A DNA stretch of 64,000 nucleotides from Costus lasius (GCA_027563935.2 CM050449.1:71018556-71082555), one strand, 5' to 3'; counted from the stretch's first letter, positions 12,003-24,052 are shown. A program made the numbers and translations. Notes: a model not told the origin generated them from the sequence alone.

Positions 12003-13689
12003 TGTTGGGGTATGCCCTTAAGGCTAATGTTTGAGGCCTATGGGAATGTATCTGTATCATGTAATAAACTGTTATGTTTATAAAGGCATGGTTATTATTC
12101 AGTTGTCTACATTGTCTGCTGCAATATATGTTCTTCTAAATAATGTCTCAAAGCTGTTCAGCTGGGCTGACATGCTATATGTCCTTAGTCGAGATATCTT
12201 GGTGAACATGAGACAGCCTTGATATGATTGAGACTAATATGTGTTCTAATCTTATAGGATGCTTCGAGCATGGAATAAGATGTAGACTCATGGGTACATT
12301 GGATGTACTGGACAGACCCTACTAGGTTATTCAATTGTTTGTCACAATGTGAATAATCCTTGAGTGCAACAAGTGGCACATTTCCTTTGACTTGAGATCA
12401 CTTGTGTTTTCTAAATGATGATTGTCATTATTTTGAGGTAGTTCAATATCATTTGAAACATAATGATTATAGACTAACTTGGATGGTGAGCTTGAGTCAG
12501 GTTAGGGCACTAGTGATAGACATAGGATTGCCGTCTCCTTGTTTAAGGAGTGTGATGTTCTAAAGGGGCCCCCTGGATGAGATGATTGAGAAAAGAGTAT
12601 GGCCATACCCAGGTGACAGTGTTCATCTGTTCTAATCATGCTCGTCATATTGGAGTTACAAGCTTGACACGCTTGTCCAATAAGAACATCCAGTGGCAAA
12701 GGACATATGTATGCCTAGTGAAGTTGATTCACACTTGTGCTGTTTTTGGGTGTAGTCTTGGAAGACTCTTTTCTTTATATCGGGAGACAGTGATGTGTTG
12801 CTAGATACCCCTCACTGATCGTGATGACGTGAGTTATCGTTACCGACATTTAAAGGAAACCCTTAGGGTCGCACAATTTGATGATATGGCTTACTTAAGT
12901 CAGATCGTGTGGACTGAATTGTTTAGGTTCAGTTTAAAGAGATTTAATCTCTGATTGTAAGTGAGATCTGGTCTGATCATGTTTGATTGATTGGGGCTTG
13001 AGATCGGTAAGCTTCGATCGAGAGAATGGATGCTAGATCGGTCAGATCAGGAGCATTAAGAGATCAACGGTCAGATCAAAAGCCTTATGGTTTAATTATG
13101 ATTTGGGCTAGTTGCTTGGCTTGATTGGTTCTTAAATTGAACCAAAATGAACCGGCTCACTAAATGAGCGCATGGTTCAAGGGGAGAGTAGTTGACGACA
13201 TGTTCACTTGGTGTGAACGTTGGGGCGATGAGTGGTTACTATTTTTAGTAACCATGATCTCCACTTGGAGAGGGCTCTCGTCCAAATAGAGGATGCTCTA
13301 TTTTCGCCTCTACGATTTTTCCCTCTCGCCCATATTCCTCTCGACACCTTGTGTGAGTGTGGCGACGCTTGAAGGATAGAGGAGGATTCGGCCAAGAGAG
13401 ATCGAGATCTCATCATTCCCTTTCACTCGACAAGGACCTCTTGGAACCTTGCTAGCACAAGGAGCACCAAGGGAGATAGCGTCATCATCCTGTGTGTGAC
13501 GACAAGGAGAAGATCTCATTTGATCTTTGCTTCCAAGGCGCCATCTTGAAATGGCCATGGTATGAATTCTTTTTCATATTTTAAAGTTGATCATAATACA
13601 TGCTATGCGATCTTAGAAACCCTCTTCCGCTGTTTTAAATCCCTTACTTGCGCCTATTAGGGTTTCCTTCCCTCTTTAGGGGACTTTCA
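12003..13689 (+). repeat. Copia family B 5' LTR
   Basis: It is 1687 bp, TGTTGGGGTATGCCC to GGGACTTTCA. A TATAAAGG stretch near 12079 and a second TATA-like run near 12775 are possible promoter elements, not decided here. The box at 12791-12816 is also found in the LTRs of family C and of the minus-strand family B copy. Confidence 0.96.
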
Positions 13690-13691
13690 AT

Positions 13692-13702
13692 TGGTATCAG
13701 AG
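13692..13702 (+). other. Primer-binding site (initiator tRNA-Met type)
   Basis: TGGTATCAGAG begins two bases after the LTR end. This is the usual plant Copia site complementary to the 3' end of initiator methionine tRNA, where minus-strand DNA synthesis starts. Confidence 0.92.
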
Positions 13703-14601
13703 GGAGTTTATCATGCATGTTTTTATGATTGCTTAATGTCTGATCCATATTTACGCATATGCCTAGATCTAATAGACATGCGAAAGTTTCATGATATTAT
13801 GTATCATCTTGCGAAAATACATCCATATGTATGTTTCTATATCTTGCGCATGTTTGATGTCTTGGCGCATTTACAATGTTGTTGGTTTTCTTAAAAACTT
13901 AAACACATGCGCGACTCACTATAGATCTAAGGCCTTACTGTAAACCCTTAGACGGGTTACTAGGGTTGAAGTCATCCCCTAGGTTAGATCCAACAGTCTG
14001 ATCAGACCATCTGACAGCCTGAATGGGTCGACCAGTTAGCACCTTGGCGCAAGCCTATGGTGGCTATAGGTCGACTGCAGACAGGTGTGTAGCGATGTCT
14101 GATTGAGACAACTTTTGAACACACATGAGTTAGGCCCGGGGTCACACCCGCTTGCCAGACCTCATTGTGGTTGTTCAGCCCTGGCGCATGCATGGTTGAC
14201 CTTATGGTCAACACAAGTCAGTTAGGACTTGGTGCATGCAAGGGCAGTGGATCTGACTAGGTTGGATGAGTGGATCCCTAGTAATGGACCGTTGTAAGGT
14301 AGTAAGGGCGAATAAGGAAATTAAAATTGATCCCATGGGGTTTTTCGAAAATTTTAATTTTTATGGATCACATGATTGCTGATTGGATGCATATGTTTGT
14401 CTATTTAGTCTTATGTGGGCTGCTCATATTAATTGTGTGCTGTGCTGGGGCCTGCGTGCCTGGGATTTAAAAATTGTAAATTAATTATTGTGATCTGCGC
14501 ATCACATCGCTTTAATTTATAAAATTGTAATTGACCTACGTGTCAATCTTGTCTAGATAGTTAAATTTGTAATTTAATTAGACAAGAGCACAGAGCACAC
14601 T

Positions 14602-14666
14602 TGGCAGAGGCGCATGCAGCAGTGGCTTGACCAGGTGGGAGGTCCAGGGTTCGACTCTGGGACCAG
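14602..14666 (+). other. tRNA-like pol III module in the Copia B leader
   Basis: TGGCAGAGGCG at 14602 fits the pol III A-box pattern. GGTTCGACTCT at 14648 fits the B box, 46 bases downstream. The B box sits in a T-arm-like hairpin, CCAGG-GTTCGAC-TCTGG. The minus-strand copy (60490-60546) has the hairpin CTAGG-GTTCGAC-CCTAG, with paired changes in the stem. It looks like a tRNA or tRNA-derived SINE fragment; no complete cloverleaf was found. Confidence 0.55.
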
Positions 14667-15006
14667 GCGCATTTTCCCTGGTGGGCGCACCTGTGCTGTA
14701 ATTGGCGCTTGGGCCCTGGTTTGGGCCAGATGAGCAGCAAAAGACCCATGAACAGCAAGTGAAGACTTAAGTTAGGTTAAGGTCTCACTAGGGCTATGGG
14801 CTTTTACCACATAAGATTCATGCTTTCTTTTATTTATTGTTTAAATATTAGAATTGCATGATTAAGTTTATCTTCTGCTATCACCATAGGAAATGCATGA
14901 TAGTGAAGAAGATAAAAGACCGTGAAAATCCAACGCTTAATATCAAGCTCGTAAGCCTTCTGACGCGAAACCTCACTGTTCTGATTATCGTTGGAGCCGT
15001 GTTGTA

Positions 15007-15344
15007 CCCACTCAGTGGGCACGTCCATCTATCTTCAGACGGTGTGGGACTACACCTATGTGTTACAGAGTGGGGATTTATCCCTTCTCGTTGCTCAGCA
15101 TAGCACATGGTGGTCCAGGGAGTAGGTCGGGTCAGCTTGACCGTGTAGGCTACATATGTGGCGCATATGGTAGCACATGGAGGCAGCCATCTGTGGGGTC
15201 AGAGACTGTGTTGTACCAACTCAGTTGGCACAGTCTGCTGGATTGCCCAGATGAAGGGGAATCGCACGGGTTGGCGATCGGCAGGGAATGCCTACCGGAG
15301 ATTAGTGCTTGTACTCTCTGTGCATCTTATCTCGCCTGAGCGGG
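15007..15344 (+). other. Three leader hairpins HP1-HP3 (family B, plus copy)
   Basis: HP1 is CCCAC-TCA-GTGGG at 15007-15019, HP2 is CCAAC-TCA-GTTGG at 15216-15228, and HP3 is CTCGC-CTGA-GCGGG at about 15331-15344. HP2 shares its preceding TTGTA and following GCAC context with HP1. Family C has hairpins at the matching places with different stem bases that still pair. Confidence 0.75.
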
Positions 15345-15538
15345 ACGCGGAGACCAAGTATGAAATCCGGATCCCATCTCACTAAAAGAGTACTACTCTT
15401 TCGGGCTGTTTTGCTGGATTTTTCAGCCAGATAAAATAGTGAGAAAAAGAATCTTTCTTAAGTCCTGATTGATTCTAATACATTGATACTGACCTTGCTG
15501 TTCTTGCATTGTTGTAGATACCTGCAGCAACGAACACC

Positions 15539-18500
15539 ATGAACTTCAATGTGCGATCCCTACTAGAAAGGGAGAAGTTTGCTGGGCCGAACTTCTCTGA
15601 CTGGTTTGGACACCTTAAGATCGTTCTTAAGGCAGAGAGGAAACTGTATGTCCTCGAGACGGCGATACCGCCGCAGCCCGCTCCGAACGCCGCAAGGGCG
15701 GTTCGGGAAGCCTATGAAAAGCACGTCAATGATAGCATTGATGTCGCTTGCCTGATGCTAGCGTCTATGACGCCACCGCTGCAGCGTCAGCATGAGGATA
15801 TGTCGGTTATTGAGATTATAGCGAACCTCAAGATGCTGTATGCTGCACAGGCGAGGACAGAGCGCTACAATTTGACGAAGCTCTTCTTTCAGAGCAAACT
15901 GGCTGAAGGGAGCCCAGTGGGAGCTCACGTGCTCAAGATGATTGGGCACAAGGAAGCTCTGGAGAAACTGGGGCACACCATCAACCAGGAGCTTGCTGTG
16001 GATATTATTCTGCAGTCTCTCCCGCCTTCATTTGACGCGTTCATTATTAATTTTAATATGAACAAAATCGATTGTACTCCGGCAGAGCTGCTGAACATGC
16101 TCCTCACCACAGAGGAGACTCTGAAGGGTAAGCCTTCAACCTCTGTCTTGATGGTTCCTTCTAGGAACAAGAAGAAGGGGAAGAAGGGCAAGGCCCCTGT
16201 CAAGAGCTACAGCAAGGCTCTGAAGCAGAAGGTTAAGCGGTCCAAGGAATACAGGTGTTTCCACTGTGGCCAGCTGGGTCACTGGAAAAAGGACTGTAAA
16301 GCGCTCCAAGGAGATAAGAGGGGAAGCTTCGCTTCTGGCTCAGGTATATTCGTGACTGAGGTCATGTTCTCTTCTTCCATATCATGGGTGTTGGACACTG
16401 CATGTGGAGTTCACATTTGTTCAAATGTACAGGAACTCAAGAGAAGAAGACAGGTGGGACAGCATGAGGTGGACCTACGCGTTGGAAACGGGGCACGGGT
16501 TGCTGCTGTTGCTGTAGGAGACTATTTCATTTCTTTACCATCTGGACTTGTATTGGAACTAAACAATTGTTATTTTGTTCCCAGTATTACTAAAAATATT
16601 ATCTCCATTCCTGCTCTTGTCAGGAAGGGATTTTCCTTTGAATGCAATATTTCAAAGTGTATTTTGTCTTTTGATAATATTGTTTATGCAACTGGTTCAA
16701 TTAACAATGGGTTATACATGTTGGACATGGAATGTTCTATACAGCAAATTGATATTAAGAAAGCCAAGTATGCTGATGACAGCACCTTGCTATGGCATAG
16801 TCGTTTAGGCCAAATTAACGAGAAACGCATTAAGCGGTTGCATGATCATGGACTGCTGGGATCATTCTCCTACAAGGAGATTGATACATGCAAGGCTTGT
16901 TTAATGGGTAAAATGACGAAGTCACCTTTTCTTCACAAAGGTCAAAGGGCTTCAGGTTTACTTGACCTTATACACAGTGATGTGTGTGGGCCATTTAGTA
17001 AACATGCCAGAGGTGGCTATCAGTACTTCATTACCTTTACTGATGATTTCAGTAGGTATGGGTATGTCTTTTTAATGAGACATAAAAGTGAATCTTTTGA
17101 CAAGTTCAAAGAGTTCAAGAATGAAGTACAGAATCAGCTAGGCCGAAATATCAAGGCACTTCGCTCAGATCGAGGTGGTGAATACCTAAGTCATGCGTTT
17201 ACTGACTATCTGAAGGAGTGTGGGATCATCTCACAGCTCACTCCGCCAGGAACACCGCAATGGAATGGTGTGTCCGAGAGGAGAAATAGAACGTTACTTG
17301 ATATGGTTCGTTCTATGATGAGTCAGGCTACTCTTCCATACTCCTTTTGGGGTTTTGCGCTGGAAACAGCTGCAAAGGTACTAAACCGAGTGCCATCCAA
17401 GGCAGTTTCAAAGACGCCATATGAGTTATGGTATGGGAAACAGCCAAGCTTGACATTTATCAGGATCTGGGGCTGCGAGGCTTATGTCAAAAAGCTCGCC
17501 TCTGGGAAACTAGAGAGCAGATCTGACAAATGTATCTTTGTCGGTTACCCTAAGGAAACTAAGGGTTATTATTTCTACGATCCCAAAGAGAACAAGGTTT
17601 TTGTTGCTCGGACGGCCATATTTCTTGAGAAGGAGTTTCTTCTGCAAGAGGCCAGTGGGAGAGAAATAAAGCTGGATGAGAATCCAGAGGAAGGACAAAG
17701 TAGTCAAGCACAGTTGGATGAGCCTGAGCCGGTAGAACAGGTTATTGAACAACCTGAGGCTCAGATATCACGGGAACCGCGAAGATCGGGAAGGATCCGT
17801 CGACAACCTGAGCGTTATGACGGAGTCTACATCATTGATAATGATGAACCCCTCACTTATGCGGATGCGGTCAGTGGACCGGAGTCAGCGAGATGGCTTG
17901 AAGCTATGCGCGCCGAAATGGACTCCATGTCAGATAACCAAGTTTGGGATTTGGTTGATCCGCCTCCGGGAGTTATCCCTATAGGCTGTAAATGGATCTT
18001 CAAGAAGAAGATTGACATGGATGGTAACGTAGTTACCTATAAAGGCAGGCTAGTTGCGAAAGGTTTCAAACAAATCTACGGGATAGATTATGATGAAACT
18101 TTCCCACCTGTAGCCATGTTTAAGTCTATTCGGATTCTTTTCGCGATAGCTGCATACTATGATTATGAGATCTGGCAGATGGATGTGAAAACAGCTTTCC
18201 TGAATGGAAATCTGGATGAGGATGTGTACATGACACAACCAGAAGGTTTCACTAATCCAGCAGATCGTCATAAGATATGCAAGTTAAAGAAGTCCATTTA
18301 TGGACTTAAGCAAGCATCAAGAAGTTGGAATATTCGTTTTGATGAATCAGTTACTGAGTTTGGTTTCATCAAGAACGAGGATGACCCGTGTGTATATAAG
18401 AGGTTTAGTGGGAGCGTGATTACTTTTCTAGTCCTCTACGTCGATGACATCTTGATCATTGGAAATGACATTCCTGAAATGCATGCTGTGAAGGCATGGC

Positions 18501-19420
18501 TGAGGAAATGTTTCCAGATGAAAGATTTAGGAGAAGCAGCCTATGTGTTAGGTGTGAAGATCTACAGGGATAGATCTAAGAGGCTTCTCGGGCTGTGCCA
18601 GAGTACTTACATCGATAAGGTCCTGGAGAGATTTCATTTAGAGAATTCTAAACGAGGATATCTTCCAGTCAGACATGGTCTGAATCTTTCAAAGAGTCAG
18701 TGTCCACAAACACAGACTGAGAAAGATGAAATGGACAATACGCCTTATGCTTCGGCTATTGGATCCATTATGTATGCGATGTTGTGTACTCGCCCAGACG
18801 TCGCTTACGGGTTAAGCGTAACCAGTCGTTTCCAAAGTAATCCAGGTATGGCCCACTGGATTGCAGTCAAGAACATTTTAAAATATCTGCGGAGGACCAA
18901 AGATATGTTCTTGATATATGGTGGTCAGGAAGAACTCAGTATTGAAGGATATACTGACGCTTCGTTCCAGTCGGACCAGGATGATTTCCGATCGCAATCA
19001 GGCTATGTTTTTAGCTTGAATGGAGGTGCAGTGGTGTGGAAGAGTTTCAAACAGTCAACTGTTGCTGATTCCACAACAGAAGCCGAGTATGTTGCAGCCT
19101 CGGAAGCATCCAAGGAGGCAGTGTGGATTCGTAAGTTCGTGAGAGAACTTGGTGTCGTTCCTTCGAGTGCAGATCCTTTGGTTATCTTCTGTGATAACAC
19201 TGGAGCAATCGCACAAGCAAAGGAACCACGGTCGCACCAGAAGTCCAAGCACATACAGAGACGGTTTCATTTGATCAGGGAGATCATAGATCGTGGCGAG
19301 ATCAAAATCTGCAAGGTTCATACAGATGACAATCTGGCAGACCCGCTTACCAAGCCTCTGGCGCAGCAGAAGCATGAGAAGCACTGTAATAATATGGGTT
19401 TGAGATTTCTCAACCATTAG
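15539..19420 (+). CDS. Copia Gag-Pol polyprotein, full-length frame
   Basis: The 1293-residue polyprotein contains every Copia domain in order. Gag starts MNFNVRSLLEREKF and has a zinc knuckle (CFHCGQLGHWKKDC, about residues 240-253). Protease has LDTACGVH with catalytic Asp about 286. Integrase has the HHCC region at 420-454 and the catalytic triad D481 (HSDVCGP), D544 (SDRGGEY) and E580 (NGVSERRNRT). RT has YVDD with Asp 969-970. RNase H has D1140 (YTDASF), E1181 (TTEAEY) and a CDNTGAIA block. Two residues differ from the sister copy at places that are near-invariant in the family: Q425 instead of the second His of the integrase zinc site (HSRLGQIN), and P856 instead of Ser in the RT motif ETFSPVA. 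The ATG at 15539 follows a conserved leader and starts the same protein in the minus-strand copy. Cleavage sites are not identified. Confidence 0.95.
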   Translation: MNFNVRSLLEREKFAGPNFSDWFGHLKIVLKAERKLYVLETAIPPQPAPNAARAVREAYEKHVNDSIDVACLMLASMTPPLQRQHEDMSVIEIIANLKMLYAAQARTERYNLTKLFFQSKLAEGSPVGAHVLKMIGHKEALEKLGHTINQELAVDIILQSLPPSFDAFIINFNMNKIDCTPAELLNMLLTTEETLKGKPSTSVLMVPSRNKKKGKKGKAPVKSYSKALKQKVKRSKEYRCFHCGQLGHWKKDCKALQGDKRGSFASGSGIFVTEVMFSSSISWVLDTACGVHICSNVQELKRRRQVGQHEVDLRVGNGARVAAVAVGDYFISLPSGLVLELNNCYFVPSITKNIISIPALVRKGFSFECNISKCILSFDNIVYATGSINNGLYMLDMECSIQQIDIKKAKYADDSTLLWHSRLGQINEKRIKRLHDHGLLGSFSYKEIDTCKACLMGKMTKSPFLHKGQRASGLLDLIHSDVCGPFSKHARGGYQYFITFTDDFSRYGYVFLMRHKSESFDKFKEFKNEVQNQLGRNIKALRSDRGGEYLSHAFTDYLKECGIISQLTPPGTPQWNGVSERRNRTLLDMVRSMMSQATLPYSFWGFALETAAKVLNRVPSKAVSKTPYELWYGKQPSLTFIRIWGCEAYVKKLASGKLESRSDKCIFVGYPKETKGYYFYDPKENKVFVARTAIFLEKEFLLQEASGREIKLDENPEEGQSSQAQLDEPEPVEQVIEQPEAQISREPRRSGRIRRQPERYDGVYIIDNDEPLTYADAVSGPESARWLEAMRAEMDSMSDNQVWDLVDPPPGVIPIGCKWIFKKKIDMDGNVVTYKGRLVAKGFKQIYGIDYDETFPPVAMFKSIRILFAIAAYYDYEIWQMDVKTAFLNGNLDEDVYMTQPEGFTNPADRHKICKLKKSIYGLKQASRSWNIRFDESVTEFGFIKNEDDPCVYKRFSGSVITFLVLYVDDILIIGNDIPEMHAVKAWLRKCFQMKDLGEAAYVLGVKIYRDRSKRLLGLCQSTYIDKVLERFHLENSKRGYLPVRHGLNLSKSQCPQTQTEKDEMDNTPYASAIGSIMYAMLCTRPDVAYGLSVTSRFQSNPGMAHWIAVKNILKYLRRTKDMFLIYGGQEELSIEGYTDASFQSDQDDFRSQSGYVFSLNGGAVVWKSFKQSTVADSTTEAEYVAASEASKEAVWIRKFVRELGVVPSSADPLVIFCDNTGAIAQAKEPRSHQKSKHIQRRFHLIREIIDRGEIKICKVHTDDNLADPLTKPLAQQKHEKHCNNMGLRFLNH

Positions 19421-19428
19421 ATTAAGTG

Positions 19429-19440
19429 CAAGTGGGAGAT
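19429..19440 (+). other. Polypurine tract of Copia B
   Basis: CAAGTGGGAGAT ends directly at the start of the 3' LTR. It primes plus-strand DNA synthesis. The same tract precedes the LTR in the minus-strand copy and in family C. Confidence 0.88.
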
Positions 19441-21127
19441 TGTTGGGGTATGCCCTTAAGGCTAATGTTTGAGGCCTATGGGAATGTATCTGTATCATGT
19501 AATAAACTGTTATGTTTATAAAGGCATGGTTATTATTCAGTTGTCTACATTGTCTGCTGCAATATATGTTCTTCTGAATAATGTCTCAAAGCTGTTCAGC
19601 TGGGCTGACATGCTATATGTCCTTAGTCGAGATATCTTGGTGAACATGAGACAGCCTTGATATGATTGAGACTAATATGTGTTCTAATCTTATAGGATGC
19701 TTCGAGCATGGAATAAGATGTAGACTCATGGGTACATTGGATGTACTGGACAGACCCTACTAGGTTATTCAATTGTTTGTCACAATGTGAATAATCCTTG
19801 AGTGCAACAAGTGGCACATTTCCTTTGACTTGAGATCACTTGTGTTTTCTAAATGATGATTGTCATTATTTTGAGGTAGTTCAATATCATTTGAAACATA
19901 ATGATTATAGACTAACTTGGATGGTGAGCTTGAGTCAGGTTAGGGCACTAGTGATAGACATAGGATTGCCGTCTCCTTGTTTAAGGAGTGTGATGTTCTA
20001 AAGGGGCCCCCTGGATGAGATGATTGAGAAAAGAGTATGGCCATACCCAGGTGACAGTGTTCATCTGTTCTAATCATGCTCGTCATATTGGAGTTACAAG
20101 CTTGACACGCTTGTCCAATAAGAACATCCAGTGGCAAAGGACATATGTATGCCTAGTGAAGTTGATTCACACTTGTGCTGTTTTTGGGTGTAGTCTTGGA
20201 AGACTCTTTTCTTTATATCGGGAGACAGTGATGTGTTGCTAGATACCCCTCACTGATCGTGATGACGTGAGTTATCGTTACCGACATTTAAAGGAAACCC
20301 TTAGGGTCGCACAATTTGATGATATGGCTTACTTAAGTCAGATCGTGTGGACTGAATTGTTTAGGTTCAGTTTAAAGGGATTTAATCTCTGATTGTAAGT
20401 GAGATCTGGTCTGATCATGTTTGATTGATTGGGGCTTGAGATCGGTAAGCTTCGATCGAGAGAATGGATGCTAGATCGGTCAGATCAGGAGCATTAAGAG
20501 ATCAACGGTCAGATCAAAAGCCTTATGGTTTAATTATGATTTGGGCTAGTTGCTTGGCTTGATTGGTTCTTAAATTGAACCAAAATGAACTGGCTCACTA
20601 AATGAGCGCATGGTTCAAGGGGAGAGTAGTTGACGACATGTTCACTTGGTGTGAACGTTGGGGCGATGAGTGGTTACTATTTTTAGTAACCATGATCTCC
20701 ACTTGGAGAGGGCTCTCGTCCAAATAGAGGATGCTCTATTTTCGCCTCTACGATTTTTCCCTCTCGCCCATATTCCTCTCGACACCTTGTGTGAGTGTGG
20801 CGACGCTTGAAGGATAGAGGAGGATTCGGCCAAGAGAGATCGAGATCTCATCATTCCCTTTCACTCGACAAGGACCTCTTGGAACCTTGCTAGCACAAGG
20901 AGCACCAAGGGAGATAGCGTCATCATCCTGTGTGTGACGACAAGGAGAAGATCTCATTTGATCTTTGCTTCCAAGGCGCCATCTTGAAATGGCCATGGTA
21001 TGAATTCTTTTTCATATTTTAAAGTTGATCATAATACATGCTATGCGATCTTAGAAACCCTCTTCCGCTGTTTTAAATCCCTTACTTGCGCCTATTAGGG
21101 TTTCCTTCCCTCTTTAGGGGACTTTCA
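19441..21127 (+). repeat. Copia family B 3' LTR
   Basis: It is 1687 bp, the same length as the 5' LTR, with only three differences noticed by eye. It ends CTTTCA and is followed by the GTATT target duplication. Confidence 0.96.
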
Positions 21128-22617
21128 GTATTCTCATACCTTAGTTTCACAGGTTTTACTTAAGGTTTTCAAACAATCCAATATCTATCTCTAGCATATT
21201 TTCATGTCTAACACAATAATAATTTCTAAATCAAAACATCAACAAGTCAATAAGCTTCTAAAATATAAAGATAAGAACACAACTAATCTCTTACGATGAG
21301 CTCCTACCATAAATTTTAGGGTTCCAAGTTATGTGTATCATCTTCTTAATCCATATCAGATAACTCTAACACATATTAATGAATGAAACTAGAAAAAGAT
21401 TAAAGACATAAATTTCTTAAGTAAAATTACCATACCAAAAATATATTGATGGAATAAAGATCATCTAGTCATTGAAATATTAAGGGGATTGCACCCCATG
21501 TCCCAAAAGAAAGTTTAAGCTAGCATGATTGAAGAATTATAGCAAAACATGGTTTTAGAATGATTAGAAACCGAGAGGGAGGAGTAAAAGTTACCAAACA
21601 GGGCTGTAATTAAAATTACAGCCAATAATTTGTTGAAGAGTCACGATGAATAGTGCATGTGACCACGTTTTCATTGATTTCTCCCTTGATCGGCCTCCTT
21701 TCACTCTGAAACATCTGTAGTGTGTTCTCCTTCCTCAGCCGAAGCTTCCTGTCAAAATTCGTGGCTGTAGGTGGTCTGTACGATGAACAGCGATGAACCC
21801 TAGTGCTGCGGCGATTCTCTGAAGTTGTTTGTGAATCGTGAATGAAAATTGTTCATTTCGGTTTTAGATCTTTCTCCTCTTTATCCTGATCGTTGCCCTT
21901 TTTACGTATCTTCAATTGGTCCTTTAAATCTCAAGAAATCATCTTTTTAAGTTTTCAGCAGAAGAATCGGGCATCTAGGCGCAAAATTACGGTACCGTGA
22001 TGAACATTACGGTACTGCCGTATTGGCTTCGGAAGTTTCTGTAAGGAAATGGCCCGGAATTATGGTACCATAAAATTCGCCACGGTAATGCCGTAATCTT
22101 CTCGTTGGTCTCTGAAAGTTTCTGTACGAATTTTGCCCAAAATTACGGTACCATAAAAATAATTATGGCAGTGCTGTAATTCAGCCGAATTCCTCTGAAG
22201 TCTCTGCATGAATCTAGACCGAAATCACGGAACCATAAAATTCATTACGGCAGTGCCGTAATTACCCAAAAACTCTCTACGAGCTACTGCCGTGAAATTC
22301 ATTACGGTAGTGCCATATTCCCAGATTACGGCCGTAAAATTAATTACGGCACTACCGTAATTTCGCAGGAAAATCTAGTTTGACTTGAAATTTGTTTGTA
22401 AACTCCTCTTGATGATTATAACTCGTTCATGCATTGAAGTTGCTCGAAAACACATGATAATGATGCCTTTTTACCTGAAATCGGTCAAAAACCAAGAAAG
22501 GTATAGATTCCGTAATATTTGATAAATAAGGCATAAAAAATAAACAAAAGAGCATGAATGTGACACAAAAGTACTCATGAAATGGCACAAAATTTACTAT
22601 AAATTTTGGTGTCATCA
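21128..22617 (-). repeat. Gypsy LTR 1, proximal part (LTR 5' end)
   Basis: This is the continuation of the split LTR, resuming with the target duplication GTATT at 21128-21132. It ends at 22617, where the minus strand starts TGATGACACC. The total LTR is about 1905 bp without the insert, against 1910 bp for LTR 2. It carries the TTACGG dyad cluster at 21984-22367. Confidence 0.88.
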
Positions 22618-22636
22618 AACACATAAGGCTCAAACT

Positions 22637-22654
22637 TTGCTTGTCCTCAAGCAA
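22637..22654. other. Perfect 7-bp stem hairpin next to the Gypsy 3' LTR (unit 1)
   Basis: TTGCTTG-TCCT-CAAGCAA is a perfect inverted repeat with a 4-base loop, 20 bases inside the internal region beside the LTR start. An identical copy is at 27662-27679 in unit 2. A GAGGACAAGC motif near the 3' LTR is common in Athila/Tat-type Gypsy elements. Confidence 0.7.
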
Positions 22655-23865
22655 AAATCAAGAATTGATCAAAGGAAAAGACTTTCTTATGAAGAATAAA
22701 TTTCTAAAATACAATCACCAATGAAAAATCTCACCAATTGTTTCATAAAATTTTAAATTGACATATCATCCTTTGAATTCAATTCTCAAGATCTACAACT
22801 AAATCAAATAAAACTTTGCAACTTGTACAATAAATAGAATTTCAATCTCAAGATTTCATCCAATTTCAGTTCAAAACTATCATACTTTTGTTTACTGAAA
22901 TAGGATTTCCAAGATCTTTTTCCACTCATAATTTTTTTGTTCCTCCCTTTTATGCATTGTTCACATTCTCTAATTCGATTACCACCTTTTTTTTTTCTGG
23001 TGATGAAGTTAGAGTACATCGATCACATAATCAATGTAATAGAACTCATATCAAAAGATAGAGGAGTTAATGTTCTCTCATGGTATGTACTCACATAGAT
23101 ACATGTTTTTTTCTTTGAACTTCAACTCTTAACTTAGGTACCACCACAAATCAATGCGGTGTCAAGACGAGGAGTCCTTCTCTTGATTTTCCTTTTCTCT
23201 CATTTTGACTTCAACCCATGTCTTTGGTACCACTGCCAATTTTGTGCAGTGCCAAGTAAGGGAGTCACCACTCACTTTATTTGGATCATGGAATCTCTCT
23301 TCCAGACAAATAGCAAATAGTGTGAACATCAACTAAATTAATCAATCAATATCAATTCAAAAATCATACTCATATGCTAATTTTATTTAAAGAAGTAGCT
23401 TTTCTTTTAAATCAAATTCATCAAATAACATGTCTACCCTAAATTTTATTCATCAATCAGTGAAAAACTCCATCAGACAGATATATATTAGAGAAATAAA
23501 TTCAACATAATAGGTCTAGTCCTATTCACATTCATGAACAAATTCTCCATCAAGAAAATCATACTATCAACAAGAATTTTCTTCAAAAACAGACTAGGCC
23601 ACAAAATAATCATATCATCAAGAATAGCATATACTCATTCAGAATTCAAATCATACAAGTCATCATGCAACAATATGCACCTCCACAAGTAATCTCTCCC
23701 TATAAAAGCAAGAAACATCAATAAGATAAGGAAAATGAAATATAAAAAAGTAAGAGAAAAAGATACTCACAAAACTCTACTCATCAGCATTGGATCTAAT
23801 CTCCACTGTGTCCTCAGCTCTGAACCCCTCTTTCTTCTCTCTGTTTTTTTTTTAACGAAACTTTA

Positions 23866-24052
23866 TGTTACCGTAATAATGGTTACAGTTCTACTGTAAA
23901 ATCAATAAAAACTCTCCAGATAATTTTGGAGACAAAATACGACACGTGAAAAAAAACTTACGGCAGTGATGTAATCTCATCTCAACTTTCTAGTCGAAAA
24001 CGGACTGGAAATACGGCGCCGTAATTTGCATTATGCTAGTGCCGTAATTTGT
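23866..24052. repeat. TTACGG dyads in the non-coding internal region (unit 1)
   Basis: Positions around 23868, 23958 and 24013-24047 carry the same TTACGG and CCGTAA half-sites as the LTR cluster, including TACGGCGCCGTAA. The matching stretch in unit 2 is 28427-28636. Confidence 0.7.

Larger units (their letters stand above)
13703..15538 (+). other. Long 5' leader of Copia B with tRNA-like module and hairpins
   Basis: This 1.8-kb stretch between the primer site and the Gag start has no conserved long frame. It holds a tRNA-like A box/B box module (14602-14666) and three hairpins (15007-15019, 15216-15228 and about 15331-15344). The same layout recurs in the minus-strand copy (59610-61431), and the hairpins recur in family C. 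Leaders of this kind usually carry packaging and dimerisation signals; that role is inferred. Confidence 0.7.
12003..21127 (+). mobile_element. Young, nearly intact Copia element (family B, plus strand), 9125 bp
   Basis: Two 1687-bp LTRs (12003-13689 and 19441-21127) start TGTTGGGG and end CTTTCA. I see only three differences between them, at about 12138, 12939 and 13151 in the left copy. The flanking GTATT at 11998-12002 and 21128-21132 is a 5-bp target duplication. A TGGTATCAGAG primer site follows the left LTR, and a CAAGTGGGAGAT polypurine tract precedes the right one. One 1293-codon frame encodes Gag-protease-integrase-RT-RNase H. It is inserted into Gypsy LTR 1. LTR near-identity shows it is recent. 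Confidence 0.96.

Noticed and set aside
13204..13558. Minus-strand frames inside the Copia B LTR, repeated in the 3' LTR
   Set aside because: They recur only because the LTR is duplicated, and no domain is recognised.
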